From Mucilaginibacter pineti (lineage in GTDB: Bacteria; Bacteroidota; Bacteroidia; Sphingobacteriales; Sphingobacteriaceae), in NCBI RefSeq assembly GCF_900101875.1, contig NZ_FNAI01000007.1, forward strand, positions 248,001 through 312,000: 64,000 nt of DNA, given 5' to 3'. The notes below the pieces were generated by a model. The model made no database searches. It worked only from the letters and a program-made list of their open reading frames with translations, and was not told where the DNA came from. Positions 44,684-54,448 of this stretch are shown here, in pieces. The position numbers were made by a program, and so were the translations under genes. The first letter of the stretch is position 1. The number at the start of each line of letters is the position of its first letter.

Positions 44684-45502
44684 TTAGGCTTGTATAAACG
44701 CGACAAAATCGTTGCCCACGGCCTGCTTTCTTTTCTTTGCTTTTCGCGCGAATGCCGCTGGCGTAGTGCCACTGTAGCGTTTGAATTCTCTGCTTAGGTG
44801 AGATTGATCTGTATAGCCCAGCTCATGGGCTAAGCCTGCAAGATTGGTATCCGGGTAAAGCCATAACCGGTTTCTTACCTGCTCAAAGCGTATTAAACCC
44901 GACACATCTTTAACAGAATAACCAGAAGATTGCTTGAAGTTCCTTTCCAATGTACGGACAGTAGCATGAGCCGCCGCTGCTACCTGGCTTACCGGCATGG
45001 TACCGTTTGCCTGCCTCATGGCAACTCCCGCTTTAAATAACATACTGCTGGTAGCAATCCCCGATCGTGCATTCAGCAGATATTGTTTTATCTCTGCCAG
45101 GGCTTCCTCTATTTTACCGGCTTCCATATAATTATTTAATATGGATTGAAGCCGGGCGATAGGATGTTCAAATATGCGCACCCCTTCTTTACCTGACGGT
45201 AGTCCGAGTAAATCGAACACCGTCCAGGGAAAGCACCTGATACCAATGATCTCTAAACAATTTTTCGAATAAAAAACAACCGGCTGATTGAGCAGCCCCA
45301 TCATAAACGGCGAAGGCAATGGCTGCAGTTCTCCATTTGAGGCAATACTGCAGCCGCTCCCGAAATGAAAAATAATTTCGGCGTAACCATCAGGTTGTAC
45401 CTCAAAACCCGATTGTAGCTCTCCATACTCCCGTCTGTTGTACCAAAAGCATTTTATGGTATCCCGTAACTCTTCAGGAGATTCAAATTCTTGATGGTGC
45501 AT
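44684..45502 (-). CDS. AraC-family regulator upstream of the aromatic hydroxylase
   Basis: The 272-residue protein has an N-terminal DUF6597-like domain (about 10-150: TIKCFWYN, GFEVQPDGYAEIIFHFGSG) and a C-terminal double helix-turn-helix (about 165-260: MPVSQVAAAAHATVRTLERNFKQSSGYSVKDVSGLIRFEQV, then TNLAGLAHELGYTDQSHLSREFKRYSGTTPAAF). It is followed by the FAD hydroxylase after 43 bases, and both probably share one transcript. Confidence 0.86.
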   Translation of the reverse strand: MHHQEFESPEELRDTIKCFWYNRREYGELQSGFEVQPDGYAEIIFHFGSGCSIASNGELQPLPSPFMMGLLNQPVVFYSKNCLEIIGIRCFPWTVFDLLGLPSGKEGVRIFEHPIARLQSILNNYMEAGKIEEALAEIKQYLLNARSGIATSSMLFKAGVAMRQANGTMPVSQVAAAAHATVRTLERNFKQSSGYSVKDVSGLIRFEQVRNRLWLYPDTNLAGLAHELGYTDQSHLSREFKRYSGTTPAAFARKAKKRKQAVGNDFVAFIQA

Positions 45503-45613
45503 TTATAAAGGTAAGCAGGTTTGGCGTACAGCGGCTTAATTTATTTGTAGAAACGTAAGCGTTTTACCAGTGAGTATTAAATGGGAAGCAAAACAATGGG
45601 ATTGCTGTCACGT

Positions 45614-45660
45614 AAAAAAAGCAGCGAAACAACGGTTTATACCGTCGCCTCGCTGCTTTT
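45614..45660 (-). terminator. Terminator of the SusC/SusD/GH99 operon
   Basis: An 11-bp stem (45617-45627 with 45650-45660, AAAAGCAGCGA and its complement) has an inner CGGT/ACCG helix. On the minus strand it ends in a T run (45614-45620). It lies 20 bases beyond the GH99-like stop. Confidence 0.8.
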
Positions 45661-45679
45661 GACCAATTTATTAAACCAA

Positions 45680-46882
45680 TTATTTTTTACCGAACACTTC
45701 CTTTACAGCATCAAGATAATCATAGCCATGCTGCTTATCCGGTTCCAGGTAACTGCCTTCTGCCCATTCGTTCCAGGCATTTATGGTGATCAGTTTAGGC
45801 TGGTCTGGATGAGCATCTGCATACGCTTTGGCCTGCAGCAGAAAACGTTTAAAGTCTTTAGGGTTCGCTTCGGTTACCATGCCCTGTAAAGCCCCCGGAT
45901 ATCGCGGATTGGGATCCCAGCTAATAGAAACATGCGGAAAGAACGGCACCGTAAAGTCTTTATTGAATTTGGCCCAGCCCTCAATCGCTTTATCTCCCCA
46001 TCTGTCGTATCTATCCATCGGTACGTAATGGCACCATTGGTAGTTAGTGAGGCTTTTGAGCCCCAGATTTAAAACTACATTGTTTTGGGTGCTTGTTTTA
46101 TCACCAGGTGTGGCGGAAAGCCCGCTTGGTATTGCGCCCCATAAAACGCCCTGCAGGTGCAAACCCGGAAAGCCGGCTTCTTTCGTTTTTTGGGTGAAAT
46201 ACGCCAGCGCTTCCTTAGCAGCATCAATACTGCCCAAGCCATTTATAAACGTTGACAGCTCATAAATGCTAAACACGGGCTCACCGTTGATCTTGTAATA
46301 ATTGGGCTTGCTGAAATAATCCTTGATTATGTGCGCTACCATCTTATCAAATGTAGGCCTGTCAACCCCGCCGTGCCAGTATATCTTGCTCTTATCGTCA
46401 GTAGTATAATCCAGGTAACTGCTATGATCATGATTGGCCCACATGAGGTAAAACTTCATTTTATTATTATTTTTTGCGCCCAGGAAACCTTTATCTACTC
46501 CATTTTCCAGCCAGGGCTTCCCATCATACCAATACCAGTCATATATAAACACATTTACGCCATGCGATGTAGCTGCATCTATTTTTTTTTCCATCACTTT
46601 TGGATCGGCCTCATTGGTATAGCCCCACAGCGGAACGTGCGGCTGGTTATGCCCCGGGAATTTTGGTTTTGCATTGTAAATGGCTTCCCATTCGCCTTTG
46701 CCATCCTTAAATACACCTATATCCTTAAACCGGGCATCGGGTTGGTAGGCTGGCCATACATAGGCCGCTACATCATATTGTTGCTCTGCGGGCTGTGCAT
46801 GCGCAGCCATTATGCATGTTATAAATGCAAGTGTTGTAAATAAATACTTCACAAATTTTTGTTTTTTCTTGTTTACTTCCAT
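45680..46882 (-). CDS. GH99/WbsX-like secreted glycosidase
   Basis: The 400-residue protein has a signal peptide (ITCIMAAHAQ) and a TIM-barrel WbsX-like domain: VAAYVWPAYQPDARF, PLWGYTNEADPKVMEKKIDAATSHGVNVFIYDWYWYDGKPWLE, and NAWNEWAEGSYLEPDKQHGYDYLDAV near the C-terminus, where the EWAEG block carries the family acidic residues. Bacterial members of the GH99/GH71-related group act on mannose-rich or rhamnan-type glycans. It is the last gene of the FecIR-controlled operon. Confidence 0.85.
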   Translation of the reverse strand: MEVNKKKQKFVKYLFTTLAFITCIMAAHAQPAEQQYDVAAYVWPAYQPDARFKDIGVFKDGKGEWEAIYNAKPKFPGHNQPHVPLWGYTNEADPKVMEKKIDAATSHGVNVFIYDWYWYDGKPWLENGVDKGFLGAKNNNKMKFYLMWANHDHSSYLDYTTDDKSKIYWHGGVDRPTFDKMVAHIIKDYFSKPNYYKINGEPVFSIYELSTFINGLGSIDAAKEALAYFTQKTKEAGFPGLHLQGVLWGAIPSGLSATPGDKTSTQNNVVLNLGLKSLTNYQWCHYVPMDRYDRWGDKAIEGWAKFNKDFTVPFFPHVSISWDPNPRYPGALQGMVTEANPKDFKRFLLQAKAYADAHPDQPKLITINAWNEWAEGSYLEPDKQHGYDYLDAVKEVFGKK

Positions 46883-46947
46883 AGTATTAAAATCAGTGCC
46901 CTATATAAAATTTATTCGAAAAATATTTTTGTCCAAAATTGAACTCC

Positions 46948-48747
46948 CTATTTATAGCCGGGGTTTTCAACTAATTTGGGATTGTTACTTGTTCTGCCTA
47001 CTGTTAATGGAAGATAATAATTTTCTTGCCTGAATTGCGGGATATTTGATGTACCATCCACGTTATTAATGATCTGTATTTGATATTTTCCTGTTGCACC
47101 GTCAAGAATGTACCGGATACCTGACCAGCGGATTGACAGGTCATGAACAGCGGTACGCCATCTCCTTACATCCCAATAACGCTGCCCTTCAAAAGCGAGT
47201 TCAACCTTACGCTCATGATGAATATTATCTCGCGTTAAATTGTCCAATGCCGCAATTCCGGCTCGCCCCCTAACCTGGTTTATGGAGTTCAGCGCGTCGG
47301 CTGTATTCCCTAACTCGAATGCAGCTTCGGCATTGTTTAACAGAATTTCTGCATACCTGAAGATCAGCCAATCCTGGGCAGAGGTTGACCAGCCGCTGTT
47401 GGCCCCGGCCATGTTATCATGGCTTTCATCTAAATATTTCAAAACGCCTATACCGGTTCCCTGGTAATCCTGATCGCCGGTAGCGGCAATGCCGTTGTAT
47501 GCACCATCTGTTTTTATAGATCCGTCGGGCAAGCGGATACCCGCATGAAAATCGAGCTTATTCCCTTTCCAGCTTGTATTTTGCGTGTAAAAGGTAGCGA
47601 AAAAACGAGGGTCTTTATTGGCCCACAGCTCATCCGTTGTCATTAATTTGTTTTGGATAGCAACACGATCTAATGTTCCAGGAGTTCCGTCCACATGATC
47701 AAAGGATTCGGCCAGCTCAAGATATGCTTGTTCGTATAACCCACGACCCCAGGCTTGCGGCCTTGGGCAGTTGAAGAAATCAACACCCCAACCGTTTCCG
47801 CCGGTCGCCTCATTAGCATTATCATGGCGTTTGGCAAAAATTACCTCGCTATTATTTTTAACCAAAAAGATGTTCCTGAAATTGGTAGACTTGTTTGCAT
47901 CAGCATTGTAAAGGGCATATTTAGCGCTCTTGATAATGGCCTGGGAAGCATCATAAGATGCCTGGTAATAGGCTTTGGCCGCTGATGCAGGTATTCCTAC
48001 AACGCCATTCAATTCTACTGTTCCAAATTGAGCTATGCTTCCTGCATACAACGCTGCGCGGCTTTTCAAGGCGAGAGCGGCATATTTGGACGGTCGTCCT
48101 AAATTGTCAGCGCTTACCACCTCGGGTAAATCACTTGCACACGCGTCAATCTCGGAAATAATAAAGTCATAAACGGCTTGTTCAGTTGCTCTTGGCGGAA
48201 AAAGTGTTGCCTGATCTTCATTGGCATCCTGAACTTTGGTGATCAATGGAATGCCTCCGTATCGTTTAACCATAGAAAAGTAGCAGAATGCTCTTAAAAA
48301 ACGCGCTTCGGCCAGTTTTGATTTTACCTGATCTGCAGGAAGCGGGGAAGATGGCAGTTTTTCAAGAAATTGATTGATCTCGCGTACGGTGTTATAGCCC
48401 CACCAGTCAAGTACACCTCCGCCAATATTTAAATTGCCATATTTAAAGGTGAATGCGTTACTTGGGTTCCAGTCCCTGAATTGCGGAAAACTTTCGTCAG
48501 ATACGTCATTGATGTCAAAGGCATGCCAGCTTCCGTCGCCATCAGTAGGGCCATTTGCATTACAATCATTTCCCAAAACAGGCATATCATAATAAATTTG
48601 CGTAAGGTATGCGTTTATCAATGCCGGATCTTTGAAAACGTCGGCATCTGAAATAATACTGAGCGGTTTTTTATTTAAAACTTCTTTGTTGCAAGAAAAG
48701 CATGCACCAATGCTGATAAGGATCAGCAGCGAAATAACTTTTTTCAT
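46948..48747 (-). CDS. SusD/RagB-family lipoprotein (pair 2)
   Basis: The 599-residue surface lipoprotein has the lipobox GACFSC (Cys19 from the start at 48747). That start was chosen because it gives a clean signal and avoids overlap with SusC. Family markers are SKLAEARFLRAFCYFSMVKRYGGIPLIT, VELAFEGQRYWDVRRWRT, and PQFRQENYYLPLTVGRTSNNPKLVENPGY at the end. It follows SusC by 10 bases and precedes a GH99-like gene. Confidence 0.93.
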   Translation of the reverse strand: MKKVISLLILISIGACFSCNKEVLNKKPLSIISDADVFKDPALINAYLTQIYYDMPVLGNDCNANGPTDGDGSWHAFDINDVSDESFPQFRDWNPSNAFTFKYGNLNIGGGVLDWWGYNTVREINQFLEKLPSSPLPADQVKSKLAEARFLRAFCYFSMVKRYGGIPLITKVQDANEDQATLFPPRATEQAVYDFIISEIDACASDLPEVVSADNLGRPSKYAALALKSRAALYAGSIAQFGTVELNGVVGIPASAAKAYYQASYDASQAIIKSAKYALYNADANKSTNFRNIFLVKNNSEVIFAKRHDNANEATGGNGWGVDFFNCPRPQAWGRGLYEQAYLELAESFDHVDGTPGTLDRVAIQNKLMTTDELWANKDPRFFATFYTQNTSWKGNKLDFHAGIRLPDGSIKTDGAYNGIAATGDQDYQGTGIGVLKYLDESHDNMAGANSGWSTSAQDWLIFRYAEILLNNAEAAFELGNTADALNSINQVRGRAGIAALDNLTRDNIHHERKVELAFEGQRYWDVRRWRTAVHDLSIRWSGIRYILDGATGKYQIQIINNVDGTSNIPQFRQENYYLPLTVGRTSNNPKLVENPGYK

Positions 48748-48757
48748 AATCTTTAAT

Positions 48758-51700
48758 TTATAAGGTGACATTTAATCCAAATGAAATAGTTCTCTGTTGA
48801 GGATAGTAATACGCTGCCTGCCCGGATGGGGCCTCAGGATCAATGTCATATTTTTTGAGTGGGTTAATAGTTAACAGGTTGGTACCGGCAAGGTAAACCC
48901 TCAGGTTACGGATATTTGCTTTAGCTAAAAGGCTTTTTGGCAGATTGTAGCCAAATGCCAGTGTTTTCAATCTTAAATAACTTGCCTTTTTAAAGTACAG
49001 GTCGGATAATAAACTATTTGATGATGCTCCGGAAATTCGCGGAGTGGCATCAGCCGAATTGTTTTGTTCCGTCCACATGTTTTTATAAAAGGCCTGGGAA
49101 TAATTTAATCCTCCGTGATACAGGTAAACGCCGCTGTAATAGTTAAATGCGCCTTGTAAAAGAGATTGCAGATCGAAGTTTTTAAATTTAAGATTGATGG
49201 AGGCCCCGGTCATCCAGTTGGGTACTGTACCCGTACCTATTTGTTGTTGGTCCCGGTAATCTAACTGTCCGTCGCCGTTCTTATCAATATATTTAACATC
49301 TCCAGGGCGCAGCGCGGCATTGCCGCCCGGATATTTGAATTTTAAAGCGTCAATTTCCTGCTGACTGGTAAATAAGCCGTCGGCCAGATAGCCAAACGTA
49401 CGATCGACCCATTGCCCTGATTGCCTGTTTAATCTTGATTGATCCGGGTCTGTATAAACCTGTTCTTCATAATGAGTCCACTTTGCACGTGACCATGATA
49501 AGTTTGCTGAAATCTGATAACCCAATTCGCCAATATTGCCGCTGGTGCCCAGTGTTAACTCAAAGCCGCGGTTGTTTTGGCTATTTAAGTTCTCGGCAGG
49601 AAGGACAGCGCCGAAGGTATTTGGCAGCGTTTGTATCCTGGTTGCAGGTATTCCTGAAAGGGTACGATAAAAGACCTCGGCAGTTCCAAACAACTTTCTT
49701 TGTAAAAATGAAAAATCAACAGCTGCGTTGTATATATTAATTTTTTCCCAGGTAAGATTTGGGTTAGCCAAACCTGTAGATAAAATGCCGGCCTGCGTAC
49801 CATTACCAATAAGCCATTGCCCGTTAAACTGATAGCCTGTGAGGTATTGAAAATCGCCTACATTGTCAATACCCGAACTGCCGTAACTTACCCTGAATTT
49901 CAGATCATCTATACTCTTTATTTTTTTGATAAAATCTTCCTGATCCAATCTCCATCCCAATGAAACACTTGGGAAGTATCCCCAACGCTTATCCGACTCA
50001 AATTTGGCAGACGCATCTGCCCGTAAAGTCGATTCCAAAAGGTATTTATCTTTATAAGCGTAATTTAAGCGTCCAACGTAACTTGCGCGCCCCATTTTTG
50101 CTGCCGAACTGTTAGCCTGGCTTGTGGTAACTAAACCTGCATACAGTTCTTCAATAGCTGGTGTTAAAAAATTATCTCTGCCGGCCAGTATATAATTATA
50201 ATCGTTATCTATGGCTTCGTATAAGGCAAGGGCCGTAATATGGTGGTCGTTATTAAAAACGTGGTCATAGTTCAAAGAAAGCTGTCCGGTTATATTGCGG
50301 GTCTGGCTTTCCTGGTAAACTAATTTAGCCTGTGAACCAAGTGATCCTGCCAATGTATAGGCCTGTGTTGAATAATCGTAGGTGTAAAAACTATAAGGCT
50401 TGGAGAAGTTTTTGTCGGTAAAATAGGTCTTATCATAATTTATGAAAGCTTTGGCGCTTAAACCACTCACAGCAGGTATTTTGTAATTTAGCACAAAGGT
50501 GCCTTTCACATTTTGTGTGTTCTGCTTATCATAACCTGCTATATCTTCGTTGGATACAAGCGCAATACTACCCACCCCCTGACCGTTGGCAAAAGAATTT
50601 TTAGTTGGATCGGGCAATGTGGCGGGATAGATAGGCAGGGAGTTCCATAAATCCTGCCATAAGGTATTGATACCTATACCCTGGCCGCGCACCGGCTGCG
50701 AATTGGCATCACTAACAGCTGAAAGCAGGAGTTGAATAGACAGGTTATTATTAACCTTGGCATCTAAGTTAGATTGAAGATTGTACCTGTTGTAATTGCC
50801 GCCGTTTGTTTTCCACATAGGCGACTGATTAAGATAACCGAAAAAACCAAAATATTTAAGTTGGTCGCTGCCGCCGCGTACCGATAAGTTTTGTTGCGTT
50901 TGCGGAGCCGAGGATACAGTAGCCACTTTTTGCCAGTCGGTATTAGGATAAGCAGGGTCATTACCTGCGTAATATTTCTTAATCTGATCTGGCGTATAAG
51001 GTGCTGGTTTTCCCTGGTTAGTGTAAAACAAGTTGGTAATTTCTGCATACTGACCTGAATTAACCGGCTTTGACATCAACGTATTACTTTGTAAAGTATA
51101 TGATGAATTAAATGTAATGTCAGGTTTTCCTTCTTTACCGTGTTTAGTTGTCACTAATATTACACCGTTACCAGCACGCGCACCATAGATAGAAGCCGCA
51201 CCATCTTTAAGGATGCTTAACGATTCTATCTGGTTGGGATCAATATTGTTAAAGTTTGATTCAACGCCGTCAACAATCCACAGCGCCTGACCAAAACCAC
51301 GAATGCTGATAGATGCCTGATCTGCACCAGGCTGTCCGGTTGATTGTTGTGAAATGAGGCCGGGCAGTCTCCCTGCAAGTGAGTTGATGGTACTGGCAAC
51401 GGGGGCCTGGGTCAATTCATCTCCTTTAACAGAGGCTACCGAGCCGGTTAGGGTTGCCTTTTTTTGCGTACCATAACCAACTACAACCACATCGCTAAGT
51501 GTTCCGGTTAGTGGGGCGAGCGTTACATTTATTGATGTTTGTCCTGCAACTGGTACTTGTTGGGTAGCATAGCCTATAAAACTAAAAATAAGTACTGCAT
51601 CATTCTTTAATCCCGAAATGGTATATTTTCCATCGGTACCAGTTACTGTGCCTTGTTTTGTACCTTTAACCGCAATACTTACACCGGGCAGGGGCTGCCC

Positions 51701-52132
51701 CTTTTCATCGTTAACCTGCCCGGTTACGGTAACAGCTGGTGCGTTGGTACCTTGTGGGGTAGTTATTATATTTTTGCCCGTTATAATTACATTCCCGTTT
51801 TTTACAACATAGGTAAAAGGCTGGCCTGCAAAGCACTTTTCCAGCACTTTTTTTAAAGGCAAATTTGTTACATCAATACTTACGGCGCTGCCTTGATTTA
51901 TCAGCAGTTCATCATAAAGAAAATGATAACCGCTTTGCTTGCCAAGGTCATCAAGCAATTGCTCAAATGAGATGTTCTTAACCTTTAACGTTATATTTTG
52001 CCCATAAGTAGCTGCTGATACATGTAACAAAGTACACATACAAAGCACAATCGTTAATTTCATCTTTAAGAATATATCAGGTTTATTGCAGGAGAGGGCC
52101 CTACAAAAAAAAATTGTAAAATTTTTATACAT
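48758..52132 (-). CDS. SusC/RagA-family transporter with STN domain (pair 2)
   Basis: The 1124-residue transporter has an N-terminal STN domain (about 45-115: ISFEQLLDDLGKQSGYHFLYDELLINQ), which hands the substrate signal to a FecR anti-sigma factor. The carboxypeptidase-like domain (about 130-210), the plug (VVVVGYGTQKKATLTGSVASVKGDELTQAPVAS, IESLSILKDGAASIYGARAGNG) and the barrel ending in TISFGLNVTL follow. FecR and the ECF sigma are encoded just upstream on the same strand, which fits transcriptional self-signalling. Confidence 0.93.
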   Translation of the reverse strand: MYKNFTIFFCRALSCNKPDIFLKMKLTIVLCMCTLLHVSAATYGQNITLKVKNISFEQLLDDLGKQSGYHFLYDELLINQGSAVSIDVTNLPLKKVLEKCFAGQPFTYVVKNGNVIITGKNIITTPQGTNAPAVTVTGQVNDEKGQPLPGVSIAVKGTKQGTVTGTDGKYTISGLKNDAVLIFSFIGYATQQVPVAGQTSINVTLAPLTGTLSDVVVVGYGTQKKATLTGSVASVKGDELTQAPVASTINSLAGRLPGLISQQSTGQPGADQASISIRGFGQALWIVDGVESNFNNIDPNQIESLSILKDGAASIYGARAGNGVILVTTKHGKEGKPDITFNSSYTLQSNTLMSKPVNSGQYAEITNLFYTNQGKPAPYTPDQIKKYYAGNDPAYPNTDWQKVATVSSAPQTQQNLSVRGGSDQLKYFGFFGYLNQSPMWKTNGGNYNRYNLQSNLDAKVNNNLSIQLLLSAVSDANSQPVRGQGIGINTLWQDLWNSLPIYPATLPDPTKNSFANGQGVGSIALVSNEDIAGYDKQNTQNVKGTFVLNYKIPAVSGLSAKAFINYDKTYFTDKNFSKPYSFYTYDYSTQAYTLAGSLGSQAKLVYQESQTRNITGQLSLNYDHVFNNDHHITALALYEAIDNDYNYILAGRDNFLTPAIEELYAGLVTTSQANSSAAKMGRASYVGRLNYAYKDKYLLESTLRADASAKFESDKRWGYFPSVSLGWRLDQEDFIKKIKSIDDLKFRVSYGSSGIDNVGDFQYLTGYQFNGQWLIGNGTQAGILSTGLANPNLTWEKINIYNAAVDFSFLQRKLFGTAEVFYRTLSGIPATRIQTLPNTFGAVLPAENLNSQNNRGFELTLGTSGNIGELGYQISANLSWSRAKWTHYEEQVYTDPDQSRLNRQSGQWVDRTFGYLADGLFTSQQEIDALKFKYPGGNAALRPGDVKYIDKNGDGQLDYRDQQQIGTGTVPNWMTGASINLKFKNFDLQSLLQGAFNYYSGVYLYHGGLNYSQAFYKNMWTEQNNSADATPRISGASSNSLLSDLYFKKASYLRLKTLAFGYNLPKSLLAKANIRNLRVYLAGTNLLTINPLKKYDIDPEAPSGQAAYYYPQQRTISFGLNVTL

Positions 52133-52206
52133 TTGAATGTTAGGTTTATTGGTAATTGATTGTTAACGCGATCGTTCCATTCATCTGGCGCAGCTCCCAT
52201 CGCTGC

Positions 52207-52238
52207 AAAACCAGGGGCGGTGCAACGTCCTTGGTTTT
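52207..52238 (-). terminator. Weak terminator after fecR
   Basis: Imperfect inverted repeat (AAAACCAGG at 52207-52215 and CCTTGGTTTT at 52229-52238) 22 bases past the FecR stop on the minus strand. No T run follows, so it may only attenuate transcription before SusC. Confidence 0.4.
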
Positions 52239-52259
52239 ATCAGATATTTTTAAGTAACA

Positions 52260-53399
52260 TTATTTACATATAACTTTTATCCTCCTTCCTTCAATTTTAA
52301 ATTTTGCTATTCCGGTTAGTTCCACATAATTCAATAGTTCGTTTATATTTTCGGCGCGGGATACAGTACCACCCAGAACCTTATTATTTACATTGCCGCT
52401 GTACTCCACATCTACATTGTACCATCGTGCTATCTTGTTCATTGCCGTTTTAATGTTCTCTTTTCTGAAAGAAAAATAGCCGTTCTTCCAGGCAACTGCA
52501 TCTTCTACATTAACCTTATTGAGAATGATATTATCGGCTGTTCTATCCGCCACAGCCTGTTGGCCAGGGACTAACATAGCATGAGCGCTTTTGGAGCTTA
52601 GCGCCACAGAACCCTCCAGCAACGTGGTATTTACCGCCGGTTCATTTTCATAAGCCATTACATTAAAATGTGTTCCTAAAACCTTAATGTTCACATTTTC
52701 GGCAGCGACAGTAAAGGGGGCGTTTTTATTTTTAAAAATTTCAAAATATGCCTCTCCGTGTAACTCAACATGTCTTTCATTACCAACAAATCTGCTGGGA
52801 TATTTTAAGGAAGATCCTGCGTTAAGCCATACATCACTCCCATCAGGCAAGGTTATCCTGTACTGGCCTCCTAAGGGAGTTGTAACGGTGTTATAAGCTA
52901 TTTCCTCGTTTGTTTGGCTTGCACCAGTTACCTTATAAGAGATCTGCCCGGCTGCATTTTTGGTGATCACCGTGTTTCCCTGTACAGCCAGTGTGCCTTT
53001 ATTAGCGCCATTCAGCAGTATTTGCTTTCCGTTACCGAGCGTTAACGTGGCTACATTGGTTCCCGGTAATATGACTTGTTTTGAGGTAGGGTGTAGGGTA
53101 GCTATGTTAGGGTTAGCAGTTGGCCGGTTAACTATATAAATACCGGCGGATACTACAATAACAGCCGCCGCGGCAGCTGTTATTATGGGTTTTATAAACC
53201 TGTAAGTACGCTTTTTATATTGAATTTCATTATTCAGGCGTAATAATATGCGTTCTCTTGCACTTTCCTGATCGTCAGGATATTTGGCATCCTGCGCGGT
53301 TATGGCCTCGTACAGATCAAAAAGTTCCTGCTTTTCAAGGTCGTCAATAGAGCCTGCTATATACTTTTGCAGTAGATCGTTAATTTTTTGCTTACTCAC
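52260..53399 (-). CDS. FecR-family anti-sigma factor
   Basis: The 379-residue inner-membrane regulator has an N-terminal cytoplasmic sigma-binding part (1-67), a transmembrane segment (about 68-90, FIKPIITAAAAAVIVVSAGIYIV), a FecR beta domain (about 150-280: YNTVTTPLGGQYRITLPDGSDVWLNAGSSLKYPSRF, REVELHGEAYFEI-like VELHGEAYFEIFKNKNAPF) and a C-terminal STN-contact domain. The start codon is GTG. It is 167 bases downstream of the ECF sigma gene and upstream of SusC. The role is to hold or release the sigma factor when SusC reports substrate. Confidence 0.92.
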   Translation of the reverse strand: MSKQKINDLLQKYIAGSIDDLEKQELFDLYEAITAQDAKYPDDQESARERILLRLNNEIQYKKRTYRFIKPIITAAAAAVIVVSAGIYIVNRPTANPNIATLHPTSKQVILPGTNVATLTLGNGKQILLNGANKGTLAVQGNTVITKNAAGQISYKVTGASQTNEEIAYNTVTTPLGGQYRITLPDGSDVWLNAGSSLKYPSRFVGNERHVELHGEAYFEIFKNKNAPFTVAAENVNIKVLGTHFNVMAYENEPAVNTTLLEGSVALSSKSAHAMLVPGQQAVADRTADNIILNKVNVEDAVAWKNGYFSFRKENIKTAMNKIARWYNVDVEYSGNVNNKVLGGTVSRAENINELLNYVELTGIAKFKIEGRRIKVICK

Positions 53400-53566
53400 G
53401 GTGTAATTGGTTTACAATTACATGTTACCGCGAAAAGCAGCATACCCTACATGCCATTTTAAAATTTATTAAAAAAATTATTTAGGCCTGCTTGCCGGGG
53501 TAGTTTCTTTTGAAATTTTCAGGTAATATTAGGGCACAATAAAAATTTCAGTGTTTAAACGTCAAC

Positions 53567-54151
53567 TTATAGATTTTTAAAAAACTCATGCGAAATGAGC
53601 GCTACAAGACCGGCAGCTTCGAGGTTACTGCGGATTATTTTTAATGCGCGGGTGAGGTTGGCTTCCACACCTTTTTCTGAAATATTCATTTGTGCGGCAA
53701 TTTCGGAATTCTTCATACCCAACTGGCGGCTATATTTGAATACCAGCTTACATTTTTCAGGCAGATCATTAATTATTCCATTAATGTAATCCTGTAAAAA
53801 AAGCGCATCTAACTTCTCCTCATCCAAGCTCACTTCCGAGAAATTAAAGTTCATTTCGGCTAATTTACATCTGCGGTGTTCTTTACGGTAATTCTTAAAC
53901 ACAACAAATTTAATTTTGGTAGCCAAAAATCCGCCAACGTTCAATATTTGAAAGTTGTTTTTTTCGTTCCAAAGCGAAATGAAAACTTCGTGAACAATAT
54001 CTTCGGCCAAAGCCTTGTCCCTCGTATGGTTCCAGGCAATTAACACCAGTTTTTCCCAATACCTTTTATAGATTTCTGTAAACGCGGCGTGATCGCCTTC
54101 CTGTAAAAGGTTCATCAGTTCCTGATCGGAAAAAATATTAGGGGGCGTCAT
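53567..54151 (-). CDS. ECF RNA polymerase sigma factor (FecI-like)
   Basis: The 194-residue sigma-70 family protein has region 2 (AFTEIYKRYWEKLVLIAWNHTRDKALAEDIVHEVFISLWNEKNNF) and region 4 (LPEKCKLVFKYSRQLGMKNSEIAAQMNISEKGVEANLTRALKIIRSNL). It lacks sigma regions 1 and 3. It is the first gene of the FecIR-SusCD set and should direct transcription of the downstream SusC operon when released by FecR. Confidence 0.92.
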   Translation of the reverse strand: MTPPNIFSDQELMNLLQEGDHAAFTEIYKRYWEKLVLIAWNHTRDKALAEDIVHEVFISLWNEKNNFQILNVGGFLATKIKFVVFKNYRKEHRRCKLAEMNFNFSEVSLDEEKLDALFLQDYINGIINDLPEKCKLVFKYSRQLGMKNSEIAAQMNISEKGVEANLTRALKIIRSNLEAAGLVALISHEFFKNL

Positions 54152-54448
54152 GGCTGTTATTAGTGAATTAATATTGGGGTTAAACTAATATTCCTAAAAC
54201 TTTTTAACTGGTTATTTTCTTGGTATGGTATTATAACAGTAATAGCAGTGTTCATCCGGCTAAAACCTGCGGATACACCTGTGCATTAATATTATAGCGG
54301 CAAATAACGGTTTTCGCTAATCTGCGTTGCTGAAATAATTGGTTATAACGAAATTATTTTTTTCATTTTGAATAACCATCCTTTACTGTCTTTGATTTAT
54401 CAGGGTTTGAGCCCCCTATTTGAGTAATTTTTAGCAGGACAAAATGAC

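Noticed and set aside
46331..46843. 170-codon plus-strand ORF
   Set aside because: Shadow of the GH99-like gene on the opposite strand; no domain pattern.
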